From: Pseudomonas sp. GM79
Lineage (GTDB): Bacteria > Pseudomonadota > Gammaproteobacteria > Pseudomonadales > Pseudomonadaceae
Direction: 5' to 3'
DNA: 62,039 nt
NCBI RefSeq assembly: GCF_000282495.1
Contig: NZ_AKJE01000034.1
Location: forward strand, 1 to 62,039
A program made the position numbers and the translations under genes. Shown piece by piece: positions 37,045 to 47,526 of the stretch (position 1 is the first letter of the stretch; each line of letters begins with the position of its first letter). The notes under the pieces were generated by a model, which did not search any database, was not told the origin of the DNA, and saw nothing but the letters and a program-made list of their open reading frames with translations.

Positions 37045-37866
37045 TCAGCCTTTGAACAGTTGATTGGCCTTCTGGAACGGCATCGAGCGAGAAGTAAAGC
37101 CGAAGGTCCCATGTTGCTGGATTTCCTCGGCGGCGCGGAAGAACTCGCCATACGCCGCCAAGGCCAGGGCCGAACCGACGCTGATGCGTTTGACGCCCAT
37201 TTCACTCAACTGCTCTACCGTCAGTTTGAGCCCGCCGGACATCAATACATTGACCGGTTTCGGCGCCACGGCGCGAACCACCGCCAAGACCTCTTCAGCG
37301 CTGCGCAGGCCCGGTGCATAAAGCACGTCAGCTCCCGCCTCGGCGAATGCCTGCAAGCGGCGAATGGTGTCGTCGAGGTCAGGATTGCCGTGCAGAAAGT
37401 TCTCGGCACGCGCCGTCAGCACGAAGGGAAAAGGCAAACTGCGAGCCGCCGCGACAGCCGCTTCGATACGCGCCACGGCATGCTCGAAGCAGTAGATCGG
37501 ACCGTCCTCACGCCCCGTGGCATCTTCGATCGAACCGCCAACGGCACCGGCCTTGGCTGCCCGCAGAATACTTTGGGCGCAGTCGGCGGGAGCGTCAGCG
37601 AAGCCGTTTTCGAGATCCACCGCTACCGGCAGATCAGTGGCTGCGACAATCGCTTCAACGTTCGCCAGGGTCTCGTCGAGCGTCAACCCACCATCGGGAC
37701 GCCCCCGGGAAAAGGCGTAACCGGCACTGGTGGTCGCCAGCGCCTCGAAGCCAAGGCTGGCGAGCATTTTCGCCGAGCCGGCGTCCCAAGGGTTGGGAAT
37801 GACAAAAGCGCCCTCGCGTACGTGCAGTGCTTTGAACGCCTGGGCTCGAAGGGTTTGCGCATCCAT
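37045..37866 (-). CDS. Isocitrate lyase/PEP mutase superfamily protein
   Basis: A 273-aa TIM-barrel enzyme. FVIPNPWDAGSAKMLASLGF, PVAVDLENGFAD and GGSIEDATGR hold the Mg-binding Asp/Glu residues. The lyase Lys-Lys-Cys-Gly-His loop is absent (the loop reads GREDGPIYCFEH), so it is neither an isocitrate nor a standard methylisocitrate lyase; oxaloacetate- or phosphonate-type chemistry is possible. It heads a two-gene unit with the extensin-like gene. Confidence 0.8.
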   Translation of the reverse strand: MDAQTLRAQAFKALHVREGAFVIPNPWDAGSAKMLASLGFEALATTSAGYAFSRGRPDGGLTLDETLANVEAIVAATDLPVAVDLENGFADAPADCAQSILRAAKAGAVGGSIEDATGREDGPIYCFEHAVARIEAAVAAARSLPFPFVLTARAENFLHGNPDLDDTIRRLQAFAEAGADVLYAPGLRSAEEVLAVVRAVAPKPVNVLMSGGLKLTVEQLSEMGVKRISVGSALALAAYGEFFRAAEEIQQHGTFGFTSRSMPFQKANQLFKG

Positions 37867-37922
37867 TGGCAGACTCCTGAAAAGGGGAAGCGAAGCTGAT
37901 ACCAGTCAGTTAAGCGCAATCC

Positions 37923-38014
37923 CTGTGGGAGCGGGCTTGCTCGCGAAGACGGCGGCACAATCAACATTGTTGTCGTCTGACACTCCGCTTTCGCGAGCAA
38001 GCCCGCTCCCACAG
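37923..38014. repeat. REPIN (inward-facing REP pair)
   Basis: CTGTGGGAGCGGGCTTGCTC and its inverse enclose a variable loop; the copy separates the PEP-mutase-like gene from the DUF72 gene. Confidence 0.9.
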
Positions 38015-38055
38015 GTTTCGCGTCTCAGCTGACTGGCATCAGGGAACGGGCCGCT

Positions 38056-38916
38056 TCAGAGCAAGCCAAGTTGCTCGGCGGCGGGCTCTCTGTATAGCTC
38101 AGGCAGCGGCGGCAAGCCAGGCAAACGCAGCATCAGTTGTGCGTGAAAACGTTGGGCGAGTTTTGCCGCCAGCAGGTTATCGGCGGTGTGCAGGAAGATA
38201 TAGGGCGTGCGGCCCTCTTCGATCCAGGCAGCGATTTTCTCGACCCACGGCACCAGGAATGGATCGTTGGCTTCAAGCACAGGATGGCCGATGAAACGCA
38301 CCTGTGGGAACTGAGTAAACGCAGCAGGACGAGGCGGCACCCTGGGCTTTTTCGATTGGGCGTGGAGCACCGAAGGATCGGTCGAGGTGCAGCTGAACAG
38401 CGCTCGCGGATCAAGGCAGATACGCTCGACTCCACGGTCCAGCAACAGGCGATTGAGCATCCGCTCGGCATCGCCCTTGGCGAAGAACTCATCGTGTCGC
38501 ACTTCGACCGCCAAGGGCCGGTCCACTGCATCGATAAAACCGGCCAGCTCGGACAAGCGTTGAGGGGTGAAGCTTTTCGATAATTGCAGCCATAGCGGCG
38601 AAACCCGTTCACCCAGGGGGCTGAGCAATTGCAGGAAGGTTTCGGCGGCGATCAGCTGTTCGCGCAGGTCACCGCTATGGCTGATGTCGCCGGGGAACTT
38701 GGCGGTGAAGCGAAAGTGTTCGGGCATGGTCTCGGCCCAGCGCTGCACAGTGGCGGCAGAGGGGCTCGCGTAGAAGGTCGTATTGCCTTCTACGGCGTTG
38801 AACACTTGGGAATAAAGATTGAGAAACTCGGTGGGCCTGGCGTCTTGTGGATACAAGTAATCGCGCCAGGCGTTTTCACTCCAGGACGGGCAGCCGAGGT
38901 AGTAAGGCAGCCGCAT
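38056..38916 (-). CDS. DUF72 (YecE-like) protein
   Basis: A 286-aa predicted TIM-barrel protein. YYLGCPSWSENAWRDYLYP at the start, NAVEGNTTFYASPSAATV and PLAVEVRHDEFF are the DUF72/YecE hallmarks. I chose the ATG at 38916, which shares a base with the stop of the upstream gene (TGATG), over an in-frame start at 38955 inside that gene. Function unknown. Confidence 0.88.
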   Translation of the reverse strand: MRLPYYLGCPSWSENAWRDYLYPQDARPTEFLNLYSQVFNAVEGNTTFYASPSAATVQRWAETMPEHFRFTAKFPGDISHSGDLREQLIAAETFLQLLSPLGERVSPLWLQLSKSFTPQRLSELAGFIDAVDRPLAVEVRHDEFFAKGDAERMLNRLLLDRGVERICLDPRALFSCTSTDPSVLHAQSKKPRVPPRPAAFTQFPQVRFIGHPVLEANDPFLVPWVEKIAAWIEEGRTPYIFLHTADNLLAAKLAQRFHAQLMLRLPGLPPLPELYREPAAEQLGLL

Positions 38917-39221
38917 CAGATGTACAGGTCGACACCCAGTACATCCGCTTCCCAATCGACAAACGTGGCGGTGCTCAGGTAACTGGCCAGCGCCATCGCC
39001 GCACTTTTGCTCATGGCGCGGTGATAAATCATGTCTTGTTGACGCGCGGGGAGATTGCTCAGACGTTGTGCGGAAGCTTTGGCGGCACGAGCGGCCAACT
39101 GCTCTTCGGAAGGAATTTCCAGCTCACCGTCGATATCGACGTAGTCGTCATCCGCCACAGGGCCTTTGCGGGGCTTGCGCTTGATGGGGTAGGACTGGGA
39201 GGAAACGCCGTCTATACGCAT
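38916..39221 (-). CDS. Conserved hypothetical protein, 101 aa
   Basis: A small protein with a basic N-terminus (SYPIKRKPRKGPVADDDYVD), an acidic middle, and a C-terminal part ALASYLSTATFVDWEADVLG. There is no signal peptide. It is coupled by a 1-nt overlap to the DUF72 gene, so the two are expressed together. I do not recognise the family. Confidence 0.75.
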   Translation of the reverse strand: MRIDGVSSQSYPIKRKPRKGPVADDDYVDIDGELEIPSEEQLAARAAKASAQRLSNLPARQQDMIYHRAMSKSAAMALASYLSTATFVDWEADVLGVDLYI

Positions 39222-39367
39222 GAGTACATGTCCGGTATCAATGATGGCAGCTTAGTGGCACATAGCCCACTTCGCAAACTGCCGAGTGATAACTAGAACA
39301 CAGAAAAGTGAAAAGGTTTAAAAGCGCAGGGTAGAAAACTGACGATTGGCTGCGGTTGGAACACTTT

Positions 39368-39487
39368 GTGGCGAGGGAGCTTGCTCCCGCTGGGCTGCGA
39401 AGCTGCCCCCGAGCGCAGACAGGTACACCGCGCCGTCAGGTTCTACGACTGCTCCGCAGCCGAACGGGAGCAAGCTCCCTCGCCACA
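39368..39487. repeat. REPIN of a different family
   Basis: TGTGGCGAGGGAGCTTGCTC at the left end and its inverse GAGCAAGCTCCCTCGCCACA at the right end enclose about 80 nt. The gap 39222-39518 between tsaB and the small gene holds nothing else recognisable. A fragment of the same family is at the right edge of the window (62020-62039). Confidence 0.85.
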
Positions 39488-39518
39488 GAAGGCCCTGATG
39501 CCACAAGGACGGCGTGGA

Positions 39519-40193
39519 TTAACGCGCTTTTGGCGTCGCGACTTTATCGCGCAAATACACCGGCTGCGCCTGATCGGCCACGATCGCTTCACCGCGTTCC
39601 CAGGCAAAGCGCGCCAAGGTCAGCAGGTCTTCGGCGTGGGGCAGCATGCCCGCGTCCTGCCCGCTCAGGTTGACGGCAATGCGCTCGGCATACTCCCAAC
39701 CGGTGCCCGCGCCGAACCATTCGCCGCTGGCATCGGCCGGCAATGCGGCGACTTCGGGCGGCAACACAGCTTCGTTGCCCACCAACCGCATCTCCCCCGC
39801 CGTTTCGCGGTAGCAACCCCAATACACCTCATCCATGCGCGCATCGATGGCCGCCGCGACCTGGCTGACGCCGTGTTCGCGATAAGCCCGCTGGGCGAGC
39901 ACGGCGAGATTGGAGACCGGCAACACTGGGCGATCCAGCGCAAACGCCAGCCCCTGCACCACGCCGATGGCGATCCGCACACCGGTGAATGCGCCCGGAC
40001 CACGGCCGAACGCAATGGCATCGACCGCTTGCAGCGTGGTCCCGGCATCGGCCAGCAGTTGCTGGATCATCGGCAGCAGCTTCTGCGCATGCAGGCGCGG
40101 GATCACCTCGTAATGACTCGTGACTTTACCGTCATGCAGCAAAGCAACGGAGCAAGCTTCAGTCGCGGTGTCCAGGGCCAGCAAGGTGCTCAT
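39519..40193 (-). CDS. tsaB: TsaB, tRNA threonylcarbamoyladenosine biosynthesis protein
   Basis: TsaB (YeaZ) partners TsaD and TsaE in making t6A37 on ANN-decoding tRNAs. The 224-aa protein has the ASKHA-fold start LLALDTATEACSVALL and GRGPGAFTGVRIAIG. I chose ATG 40193 (MSTLLALDT), since the longer in-frame form from 40253 begins inside the adk terminator region. t6A is the substrate later cyclised by TcdA, also in this window. Confidence 0.95.
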   Translation of the reverse strand: MSTLLALDTATEACSVALLHDGKVTSHYEVIPRLHAQKLLPMIQQLLADAGTTLQAVDAIAFGRGPGAFTGVRIAIGVVQGLAFALDRPVLPVSNLAVLAQRAYREHGVSQVAAAIDARMDEVYWGCYRETAGEMRLVGNEAVLPPEVAALPADASGEWFGAGTGWEYAERIAVNLSGQDAGMLPHAEDLLTLARFAWERGEAIVADQAQPVYLRDKVATPKAR

Positions 40194-40240
40194 CGATGTT
40201 TCCGTAAGAGAGGTCAGAAAAAGTGCGCCAGTATAAACAA

Positions 40241-40264
40241 CTACGGCCCGCAAGCGGGCCGTAG
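40241..40264 (-). terminator. Terminator after adk
   Basis: CTACGGCCCGC / GCGGGCCGTAG, an 11-bp perfect stem with a 2-nt loop, followed on the minus strand by TTGTTTAT. It lies 23 nt after the adk stop and 48 nt before the tsaB ATG. Confidence 0.7.
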
Positions 40265-40286
40265 AAGATGAAGCCGATCAGACTTT

Positions 40287-41236
<950 letters not shown>

Positions 41237-43867
41237 TTAGCCGGTATTTCGCAAACCGGCGGCAATCCCCGCCACAGACACCAGTAACGCCTGTTCTACC
41301 GGGCTGCCCTGGGCCACATCCTGTTGCCGCGAACGTGCCAACAGTTCGGCCTGCAATAGATGCAGCGGGTCGAGGTAAGTGTTGCGCAGACGGATGAATT
41401 CAAGGGTAGCTGGGCTATGTGCCAGTAGCTGCGACTGACCGGTCAACCCCAGGACCACCGCACACGCCTGCGACAATAGGTCGCGTAAATGCGCACCCAA
41501 AGGGAGCAGATCCGGCTCGACCAGGCGCTCATCGTAAGACTGGGCGATGTCGGCGTCGGCCTTGGCCAGCACCATTTCCAGCATATCGATGCGGGTACGG
41601 AAGAACGGCCACTGCTCGCGCATCTGCCCCAGCAGCTCACCCTCGCCGCGCTCCAGCGCCTTGCTCAATGCCGCTTCCCAGCCAAGCCAGGCCGGCAACA
41701 TCAGGCGCGTCTGGGTCCAGCCGAAGATCCACGGAATGGCACGCAGGCTTTCGATGCCGCCAGCGCGGCGCTTGGCCGGGCGGCTGCCCAACGGCAAACG
41801 CCCCAACTCCTGCTCCGGGGTCGATTGGCGGAAGTACTCGACGAACTGCGGATTTTCCCGCACCACGGCGCGGTAAGCCTTGACCCCGTCGGCGGCCAAT
41901 TCGTCCATCAAGTGGCGCCAGGCAGGCTCAGGCGGTGGTGGCGGCAACAAGGTCGCCTCCAGCACCGCTGCCAGGTACAGATTGAGGTTTTGCTCGGCGA
42001 TGTCCGGTAGGCCGAATTTGAAACGAATCATTTCCCCCTGCTCGGTGGTGCGGAAACGCCCCGCCACCGACCCTGGCGGCTGCGACAGAATCGCCGCGTG
42101 CGCCGGACCACCCCCACGGCCCACGGTGCCACCGCGACCGTGGAACAACAGCAGCTCCACTTGCTGCTCGCGACAGATGTCGACCAAACGCTCCTGCGCC
42201 CGATACTGCGCCCAGGCCGCCGCTGTAGTGCCCGCGTCCTTGGCCGAGTCGGAATAACCGATCATCACTTCCTGCGGCCCTTGCAGGCGCGAGCGATAGC
42301 CCGGCAGCAGCAACAGTTTCTCGATCACCGGCCCCGCGTTGTCGAGGTCGGCGAGGGTTTCGAACAGCGGCACCACGCGCATCGGCCGCAATACGCCGGA
42401 TTCTTTGAGCAGCAATTGCACGGCCAGCACGTCGGAAGCGGCACCGGCCATGGAAATCACATACGACCCGAGGGAGGCCCCCGGTGCCGCGGCGATTTCC
42501 CGGCACGTCGCCAGCACTTCGGCGGTGTCGGCAGACGGCTTGAAGTACGCCGGCAGCAACGGGCGGCGATTGTTCAGTTCGCGCATCAGGAAGGCGATGC
42601 GCTCTTCCTCACTCCAATCCTCATAACGGCCCAGACCGAGGTAATCGGTGATTTCGGTCATGGCCGCCGTGTGGCGCGACGAGTCCTGCCGCACATCAAG
42701 GCGCACCAGAAACAGCCCGAATGTCACCGCACGGCGCAGGCAATCGAGCAACGGGCCATCGGCGATGACGCCCATTCCGCACTCATGCAGCGAGTGGTAG
42801 CACAGCTCCAGCGGGTCCAGCAGGTCGCGGTTGTTTTGCAGCACATCGGTGGATGCTGACGTGTTTGCCGTCAGGGATGCGTGGGCCCAATTACGGGTCG
42901 CGCGCAGGCGTTCACGCAATTGTTTGAGCACTGCGCGGTAAGGCTCGGCGCTGTCGCCGGCCTTGGCTTTCAGCTCGTCGCTGGCCTGCTGCATCGACAA
43001 CTCGGCGGCGAGGTGATCAACATCGCGCAGATACAAATCGGCGGCCATCCAGCGCGCCAGCAGCAACACTTCGCGGGTCACTGCGGCAGTGACGTTGGGG
43101 TTGCCGTCGCGGTCGCCGCCCATCCATGAGGCAAAGCGAATCGGCGCGGCCTCCAGTGGCAAGTGCAGGCCGGTGGCGGCATGCAGGGCCTGATCAGCCT
43201 TGCGCAAATAGTTGGGAATCGCCTGCCACAGCGAATGCTCGATCACCGCGAAGCCCCACTTGGCTTCGTCCACCGGTGTCGGACGGGTACGGCGGATTTC
43301 TTCGGTGTGCCAGGCTTCGGCGATCAGGCGCTGCAACTTCGTTTTGATCTGCTCGCGTTCGGCGGTGGTCAGGTCGCGATGGTCTTGTGCGGCCAGTTGC
43401 GCGGCGATCGCATCGTACTTCTGGATCAGCGTGCGACGCGCCACCTCGGTGGGGTGCGCGGTCAATACCAGCTCGATTTCCAGTCGACCCAATTGCCGGG
43501 CCAGGGACTCGGGGTCATGGCCCGCAGTCAGCAGGCGAGCGAGCAATTCCGGCAACACCCGGGCCTCGAACGGCTCAGGCTGCGATTCTTCACGGCGATG
43601 AATCAGCTGATATTGCTCGGCGATATTGGCCAGGTTGAGGAACTGGTTGAACGCCCGCGCCACCGGCAGCAACTCGTCTTCGCTCAACTGGTTGAGGCTG
43701 GCGCTGAGTTCAGCGTCCATCGAACCGCGACGATCAGCCTTGGCGCCTTTGCGGATCTGCTCGATCTTGTCGAGAAAGTCGTCCCCGTACTGTTCACGAA
43801 TGGTGTTGCCCAACAGCTCACCCAACAGGTGAACGTCCTCGCGCAAGCGTGCATCAATGTCGGTCAT
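41237..43867 (-). CDS. ppc: Phosphoenolpyruvate carboxylase
   Basis: Ppc carboxylates PEP to oxaloacetate, replenishing the TCA cycle. The 876-aa protein shows the catalytic His in [11 protein letters not shown], the Lys in [16 protein letters not shown], and the glycine-rich [14 protein letters not shown]. The C-terminal end RNTG is the conserved aspartate-inhibitor region. GGAGAAC lies 8 nt upstream of the ATG. Confidence 0.98.
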   Translation of the reverse strand: MTDIDARLREDVHLLGELLGNTIREQYGDDFLDKIEQIRKGAKADRRGSMDAELSASLNQLSEDELLPVARAFNQFLNLANIAEQYQLIHRREESQPEPFEARVLPELLARLLTAGHDPESLARQLGRLEIELVLTAHPTEVARRTLIQKYDAIAAQLAAQDHRDLTTAEREQIKTKLQRLIAEAWHTEEIRRTRPTPVDEAKWGFAVIEHSLWQAIPNYLRKADQALHAATGLHLPLEAAPIRFASWMGGDRDGNPNVTAAVTREVLLLARWMAADLYLRDVDHLAAELSMQQASDELKAKAGDSAEPYRAVLKQLRERLRATRNWAHASLTANTSASTDVLQNNRDLLDPLELCYHSLHECGMGVIADGPLLDCLRRAVTFGLFLVRLDVRQDSSRHTAAMTEITDYLGLGRYEDWSEEERIAFLMRELNNRRPLLPAYFKPSADTAEVLATCREIAAAPGASLGSYVISMAGAASDVLAVQLLLKESGVLRPMRVVPLFETLADLDNAGPVIEKLLLLPGYRSRLQGPQEVMIGYSDSAKDAGTTAAAWAQYRAQERLVDICREQQVELLLFHGRGGTVGRGGGPAHAAILSQPPGSVAGRFRTTEQGEMIRFKFGLPDIAEQNLNLYLAAVLEATLLPPPPPEPAWRHLMDELAADGVKAYRAVVRENPQFVEYFRQSTPEQELGRLPLGSRPAKRRAGGIESLRAIPWIFGWTQTRLMLPAWLGWEAALSKALERGEGELLGQMREQWPFFRTRIDMLEMVLAKADADIAQSYDERLVEPDLLPLGAHLRDLLSQACAVVLGLTGQSQLLAHSPATLEFIRLRNTYLDPLHLLQAELLARSRQQDVAQGSPVEQALLVSVAGIAAGLRNTG

Positions 43868-44074
43868 CAGCAGTTCTCCAGCGAAAATCCGGGCGGCTAT
43901 GCTTTGTTGTTAGAAGCTCTGATATAGAGAGTGCCGTCGTAAAGCGCTTCTTACAAGCAGACGACGGGACCTCAACTGAAGCTAATCTCAACCATAAGCC
44001 GTACAACGGCGTATCACCGGCCACTGCCGGACACTCACCCGGCCTGCCACGAGCAGGTGCGCAACGAGGTCATC

Positions 44075-44419
44075 ATGAAAATCCGCGAGCTCGCCAAGCA
44101 TTGGGAAGAAAACGCCAAGGGTCGTCTGACCGACTCTGGCTACGCGATTCATCTGGACGTGGAAGCCGCCGCACGGCTGGCGGCGATTATCGACATGTAC
44201 CCTAAACGGCACCCCGAAGAACTGCTCGGTGAGCTGATCGGCGCCGCCCTGGAAGAACTCGAAGCGAGTTTTCCGTATGTGAAAGGGTCCACGGTGGTGG
44301 CCACCGATGAAGAAGGTGATCCGCTGTACGAAGACGTCGGCCCGACCCCGCGCTTTCTCGCCTTGTCCCGGCGTCATTTGCATGATTTGTCGGGCGATAA
44401 CGACAAGCAGAAACACTGA
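44075..44419 (+). CDS. Conserved hypothetical protein, 114 aa (often labelled type 1 pili tip component)
   Basis: A small acidic cytosolic-looking protein starting MKIRELAKHWEENAKGRLTD, followed by HLDVEAAARLAAIIDMYPKR and an LIGAALEELEASFPYV helix. The architecture looks like a ribbon-helix-helix-type or small regulatory fold; there is no signal peptide, so the pilus label I recall from Pseudomonas genomes is doubtful. I chose ATG 44075, with GAGG upstream, over a GTG at 44057. It is divergent from ppc. Confidence 0.8.
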   Translation: MKIRELAKHWEENAKGRLTDSGYAIHLDVEAAARLAAIIDMYPKRHPEELLGELIGAALEELEASFPYVKGSTVVATDEEGDPLYEDVGPTPRFLALSRRHLHDLSGDNDKQKH

Positions 44420-44421
44420 AC

Positions 44422-44513
44422 CTGTGGGAGCGGGCTTGCTCGCGAAGAGGCCGTATCAGTTGAAATAAATGCTGACTGACACACCGCTTTCGCGAGCAAG
44501 CCCGCTCCCACAC
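44422..44513. repeat. REPIN (inward-facing REP pair)
   Basis: REP arms enclose a spacer containing GACTGACACACCGC, shared with other copies. It lies 3 nt past the stop of the preceding gene. Confidence 0.9.
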
Positions 44514-44651
44514 TGGCTTGCATATACCTTCGCCAACTGCATATTCCCGGGTCATGAAGCGGTCGGGGGATACTGCTACACATCGCGAAAATTCCCGATT
44601 TAGCCCATTGTCCACTCGATCAGGTTTTTTCGGACGATAGTCATTTTCTCT

Positions 44652-44679
44652 GAACTTTTGAAAAACGCCTCGGGTCAAC
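44652..44679 (+). promoter_or_regulatory. Candidate AlgU (sigmaE-type) promoter for the lipoprotein-lptF operon
   Basis: GAACTT at 44652-44657, 17 nt, then TCAAC at 44675-44679, compared with the consensus GAACTT-N16/17-TCTGA. The -35 matches perfectly; the -10 is partial. P. aeruginosa lptF is known to be AlgU-dependent, which supports the assignment. The leader would be about 100 nt. Confidence 0.5.
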
Positions 44680-44782
44680 CCAGTAACCACGCCTGGGACG
44701 GCCGTTTCAAAAAGCACTCTGGAAATTGATGGTTGCGGCTCCTTGCCCAGGATGGATTCAGATGTTTTTCAGGAGTTATCCA

Positions 44783-45196
44783 ATGGAGTTGAAGACCATG
44801 AAGACCAGCATCGCATCATCCTCGTTCCCCCCTCTGCGCGGTCTCAAACTGGCGGCCCTGGCCATCGGCGGCAGCTTGGTTCTGGCCGGTTGCGCCGGTA
44901 ACCCGCCGAGCGAGCAATACGCCGTGACCCAATCCGCCGTGAACAGCGCTGTCAGCGCCGGCGGTACCGAATTCGCCGCTGTGGAAATGAAGGCCGCTCA
45001 GGACAAGCTCAAACAAGCCGAAATCGCCATGCACGACAACAAGTATGACGAAGCCAGAATGCTGGCCGAGCAAGCCGAGTGGGACGCCCGCGTCGCCGAG
45101 CGCAAGGCCCAGGCGATGAAAGCCGAACAAGCTGTGAAGGATTCCCAGAAAGGTGTTCAGGAACTGCGTCAGGAAAGTCAGCGCACCGTGCAGTAA
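44783..45196 (+). CDS. DUF4398 lipoprotein
   Basis: A 137-aa protein with a lipobox LVLAGC and a single DUF4398 helical domain (AVEMKAAQDKLKQAEIAMHD, KYDEARMLAEQAEWDARVA) ending in a charged coiled-coil tail. I start at ATG 44783 after AGGAG; an earlier in-frame ATG at 44726 lacks a site. It is 56 nt upstream of lptF, which contains the same kind of domain, so the two are a paralogous operon pair. Confidence 0.88.
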   Translation: MELKTMKTSIASSSFPPLRGLKLAALAIGGSLVLAGCAGNPPSEQYAVTQSAVNSAVSAGGTEFAAVEMKAAQDKLKQAEIAMHDNKYDEARMLAEQAEWDARVAERKAQAMKAEQAVKDSQKGVQELRQESQRTVQ

Positions 45197-45252
45197 GCGC
45201 CCATCCCGATTTTCAGACCTGAAACACTTATCGATAGAAAGGACGAACTATT

Positions 45253-46041
45253 ATGCGCAAACAATTGATGATCCCCGCCCTCTTGGCCGCAAGTGTTGCA
45301 CTGGCTGCCTGCTCCACCCCGCCCAACGCGAACCTGGAGCAAGCCCGCACCAACTACACCGGCCTGCAAGCCAACCCGCAAGCCAGCAAAGTCGCGGCGC
45401 TGGAAACCAAAGACGCCAGCGAATACCTGGATAAGGCCGACAAGGCTTACCTGGATAGGGAAGACCAGGCCAAGGTCGACCAACTGGCTTACCTGACCAA
45501 TCAGCGTGTTGAAGTGGCCAAGCAGACCATCGCCCTGCGCACCGCTGAAAACAACCTGAAAAATGCCGCGGCACAACGGGCCCAGGCTCGTCTGGATGCC
45601 CGCGACCAGCAGATCAAACAGCTGCAGGACAGTCTGAACGCCAAACAGACCGATCGCGGCACGCTGGTGACGTTTGGTGATGTGCTGTTCGCCACCAACA
45701 AGGCGGACCTGAAGTCCAACGGTTTGGTGAATATCAACAAACTGGCGCAGTTCCTTCAGGAAAACCCGGACCGCAAAGTGATTGTCGAGGGTTACACCGA
45801 CGGCACTGGCTCGGCGTCGTACAACCAGTCGCTGTCCGAGCGTCGCGCGACCTCGGTGCAAGTGGCCCTGATCAAGATGGGTGTAGATCCTGCGCGGATC
45901 GTGGCCCAGGGTTATGGCAAGGAATACCCGATTGCGGAGAACTCCAGCGTCTCGGGCCGTGCGATGAACCGTCGGGTGGAAGTGACCATTTCCAATGACA
46001 ACCAGCCGGTCATCCCGCGTTCGGCGATCAGCGCCAAGTAA
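45253..46041 (+). CDS. lptF: LptF-like OmpA-family outer-membrane lipoprotein
   Basis: A 262-aa lipoprotein (lipobox ALAAC) with an N-terminal DUF4398-type helical region (ASEYLDKADKAYLDREDQA), a coiled coil, and a C-terminal OmpA peptidoglycan-binding domain (VTFGDVLFATNKADLKSNG, GYTDGTGSASYNQSLSERRA, NRRVEVTI). It matches P. aeruginosa LptF, an outer-membrane lipoprotein tied to AlgU and hypochlorite survival. It probably links the outer membrane to the cell wall. AAAGGACG precedes the ATG. Confidence 0.88.
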   Translation: MRKQLMIPALLAASVALAACSTPPNANLEQARTNYTGLQANPQASKVAALETKDASEYLDKADKAYLDREDQAKVDQLAYLTNQRVEVAKQTIALRTAENNLKNAAAQRAQARLDARDQQIKQLQDSLNAKQTDRGTLVTFGDVLFATNKADLKSNGLVNINKLAQFLQENPDRKVIVEGYTDGTGSASYNQSLSERRATSVQVALIKMGVDPARIVAQGYGKEYPIAENSSVSGRAMNRRVEVTISNDNQPVIPRSAISAK

Positions 46042-46060
46042 GCTGACCACGCTGAAACTT

Positions 46061-46097
46061 AAAAGCCCCGCCTGAATTGATCAGGCGGGGCTTTTTT
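46061..46097 (+). terminator. Terminator after lptF
   Basis: GCCCCGCCTGA / TCAGGCGGGGC with 5-nt loop, flanked by AAAA and TTTTTT, 19 nt beyond the lptF stop. Functional in both directions by composition. Confidence 0.93.
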
Positions 46098-46115
46098 ATT
46101 TGACGATCACTGAAC

Positions 46116-46206
46116 CTGTGGGAGCGGGCTTGCTCGCGAAAGCGGTCTGTCAAACAACAGAGATGTTGAATGTTATACCGCTTTCGCGAGCAAGCCCGCT
46201 CCCACA
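46116..46206. repeat. REPIN (inward-facing REP pair)
   Basis: REP arms with an AAAGCGGT/ACCGCTTT inner extension. It lies between the convergent lptF and membrane-protein genes. Confidence 0.9.
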
Positions 46207-46245
46207 TTGGATCTTCGGTGAACGCAGTACTTGTGTACGACCGGG

Positions 46246-46575
46246 TTACTGTTCGAGTTTTTGCGGCGTTTCCTCGCCCATGCAGCGCACGGCCTTTTTC
46301 TTGTTGTTGATCAGCACGCCGGTCAGGCCTTTCTGTTCGGTGTCGAACAGCACCAGCACGCCATCGATGCACTGGGCCACTTGCGGGGCCGGTTGCAGGG
46401 AGACTTTATAGTCTTCGCCCGGCACGGTCTTGAGCATGGTGAAGTCGCTGAGCAGTAGCGCATCTTCGGGTTTGGCGAAGTGCAGGTAGCCGTACCACCA
46501 CAGGGCGCCAACGGTGCCGAGGATGCTGCAAATACCGGTGATGATCAGCGGGATGGCGTTACGTTCTTCACTCAT
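46246..46575 (-). CDS. Small membrane-anchored conserved hypothetical protein
   Basis: A 109-aa protein with one N-terminal transmembrane segment (IPLIITGICSILGTVGALWW) and a soluble region containing two Cys (VAQCIDGVL and AVRCMGEET) that could form a disulfide. The ATG overlaps the stop of the upstream hydrolase gene (ATGA). Family not recognised. Confidence 0.78.
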   Translation of the reverse strand: MSEERNAIPLIITGICSILGTVGALWWYGYLHFAKPEDALLLSDFTMLKTVPGEDYKVSLQPAPQVAQCIDGVLVLFDTEQKGLTGVLINNKKKAVRCMGEETPQKLEQ

Positions 46576-47486
46576 TGCGGACTCTCTGGTGGTTCATCTT
46601 CAGAATTCGGGGGTGCCGGGTAATTGGGGATCTCACCCAGGCGGCGCAGGCCGTCGAAATGCTGCGGGTCTTCGAGGTAGCGCAGCATGACCTTTCGCCA
46701 GACCGGGTCGGCGAAGGTTTGCACATGACCGCCCCGGGTCAGTTGCAGCACTCGCGGCGGCGGCGCAGCTTGATACAGTCGGATGCCGTTGGAAAGGGGC
46801 ACCAGTTGATCATCAATACTGTGATAGATCAGTTTTGGTACGCCGTTGAGCTGTTTCATGGAATGGATCGCGCTGTCGCCGTCCGGCACCAACCAGGACA
46901 ACGGCACCTGGAACGGCCAGGTCATCCACGACGTACTCAAGGCGAAACGCCCGACATCACGGTAACTGGCAGGCACGCCATCGAGCACAAACGCCTTGAG
47001 TTGCCGCTGGCGCTCGGGATGCTGGGCCAGGAAATGCACGGCCATTGAACCGCCAAGGCTCTGACCGAGAAGGATCAGCGGCTTGCCCTTGACCTCCGGG
47101 GCCTGGTCGAGCCATTTGAACGCGGCATCGATGTCCTGATAGATCGCCGGCAACGCCGGTTTACCTTCGGACCAACCGTACCCGCGATAGTCCACCAGCA
47201 ACACTTGGTAGCCCTGCTCCGGCAACCACCAGCTCCCCCCCAAATGCCACGCCAGGTTGCCGCCGTTGCCGTGCAGATGCAGCACTGTGCCTTTGACCTC
47301 GAGACCTTTTTTCGCCGGCAACCACCAGCCATGCAGCTTGAGGCCGTCGGCGGTGGTCAGGGTGACGTCGCGGAATTCGAGTTTGGCTTTTTCCGGGGTG
47401 AACGGCTGGCCGGGCTCGGGGTAGAACAGCAAAGAGCTGCAACCGCCGAGGGCCAGGAGCAGGCAAAAGATGCCGAGGATTCTCAT
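46572..47486 (-). CDS. Alpha/beta-hydrolase lipoprotein
   Basis: A 304-aa hydrolase with a lipoprotein signal (LLLALGGCSSLLFYPEPG). The nucleophile elbow is GQSLGG, the oxyanion region LHLHGNGGNLAWH, with Asp in YHSIDDQLVP and His in RGGHVQTFAD completing a Ser-Asp-His triad. I start at ATG 47486; a longer in-frame ORF begins inside the adjacent REPIN and is not credible. It is likely a periplasm-facing, BEM46-like serine hydrolase; substrate unknown. Confidence 0.87.
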   Translation of the reverse strand: MRILGIFCLLLALGGCSSLLFYPEPGQPFTPEKAKLEFRDVTLTTADGLKLHGWWLPAKKGLEVKGTVLHLHGNGGNLAWHLGGSWWLPEQGYQVLLVDYRGYGWSEGKPALPAIYQDIDAAFKWLDQAPEVKGKPLILLGQSLGGSMAVHFLAQHPERQRQLKAFVLDGVPASYRDVGRFALSTSWMTWPFQVPLSWLVPDGDSAIHSMKQLNGVPKLIYHSIDDQLVPLSNGIRLYQAAPPPRVLQLTRGGHVQTFADPVWRKVMLRYLEDPQHFDGLRRLGEIPNYPAPPNSEDEPPESPQ

Positions 47487-47526
47487 CCGGTGAAGCCTCG
47501 CGAAAACAGGGTTGGAATACGATCCA

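Noticed and set aside
45178..46050. 290-codon minus-strand frame opposite lptF
   Set aside because: lptF on the plus strand has lipobox and OmpA motifs; the antisense frame has none.
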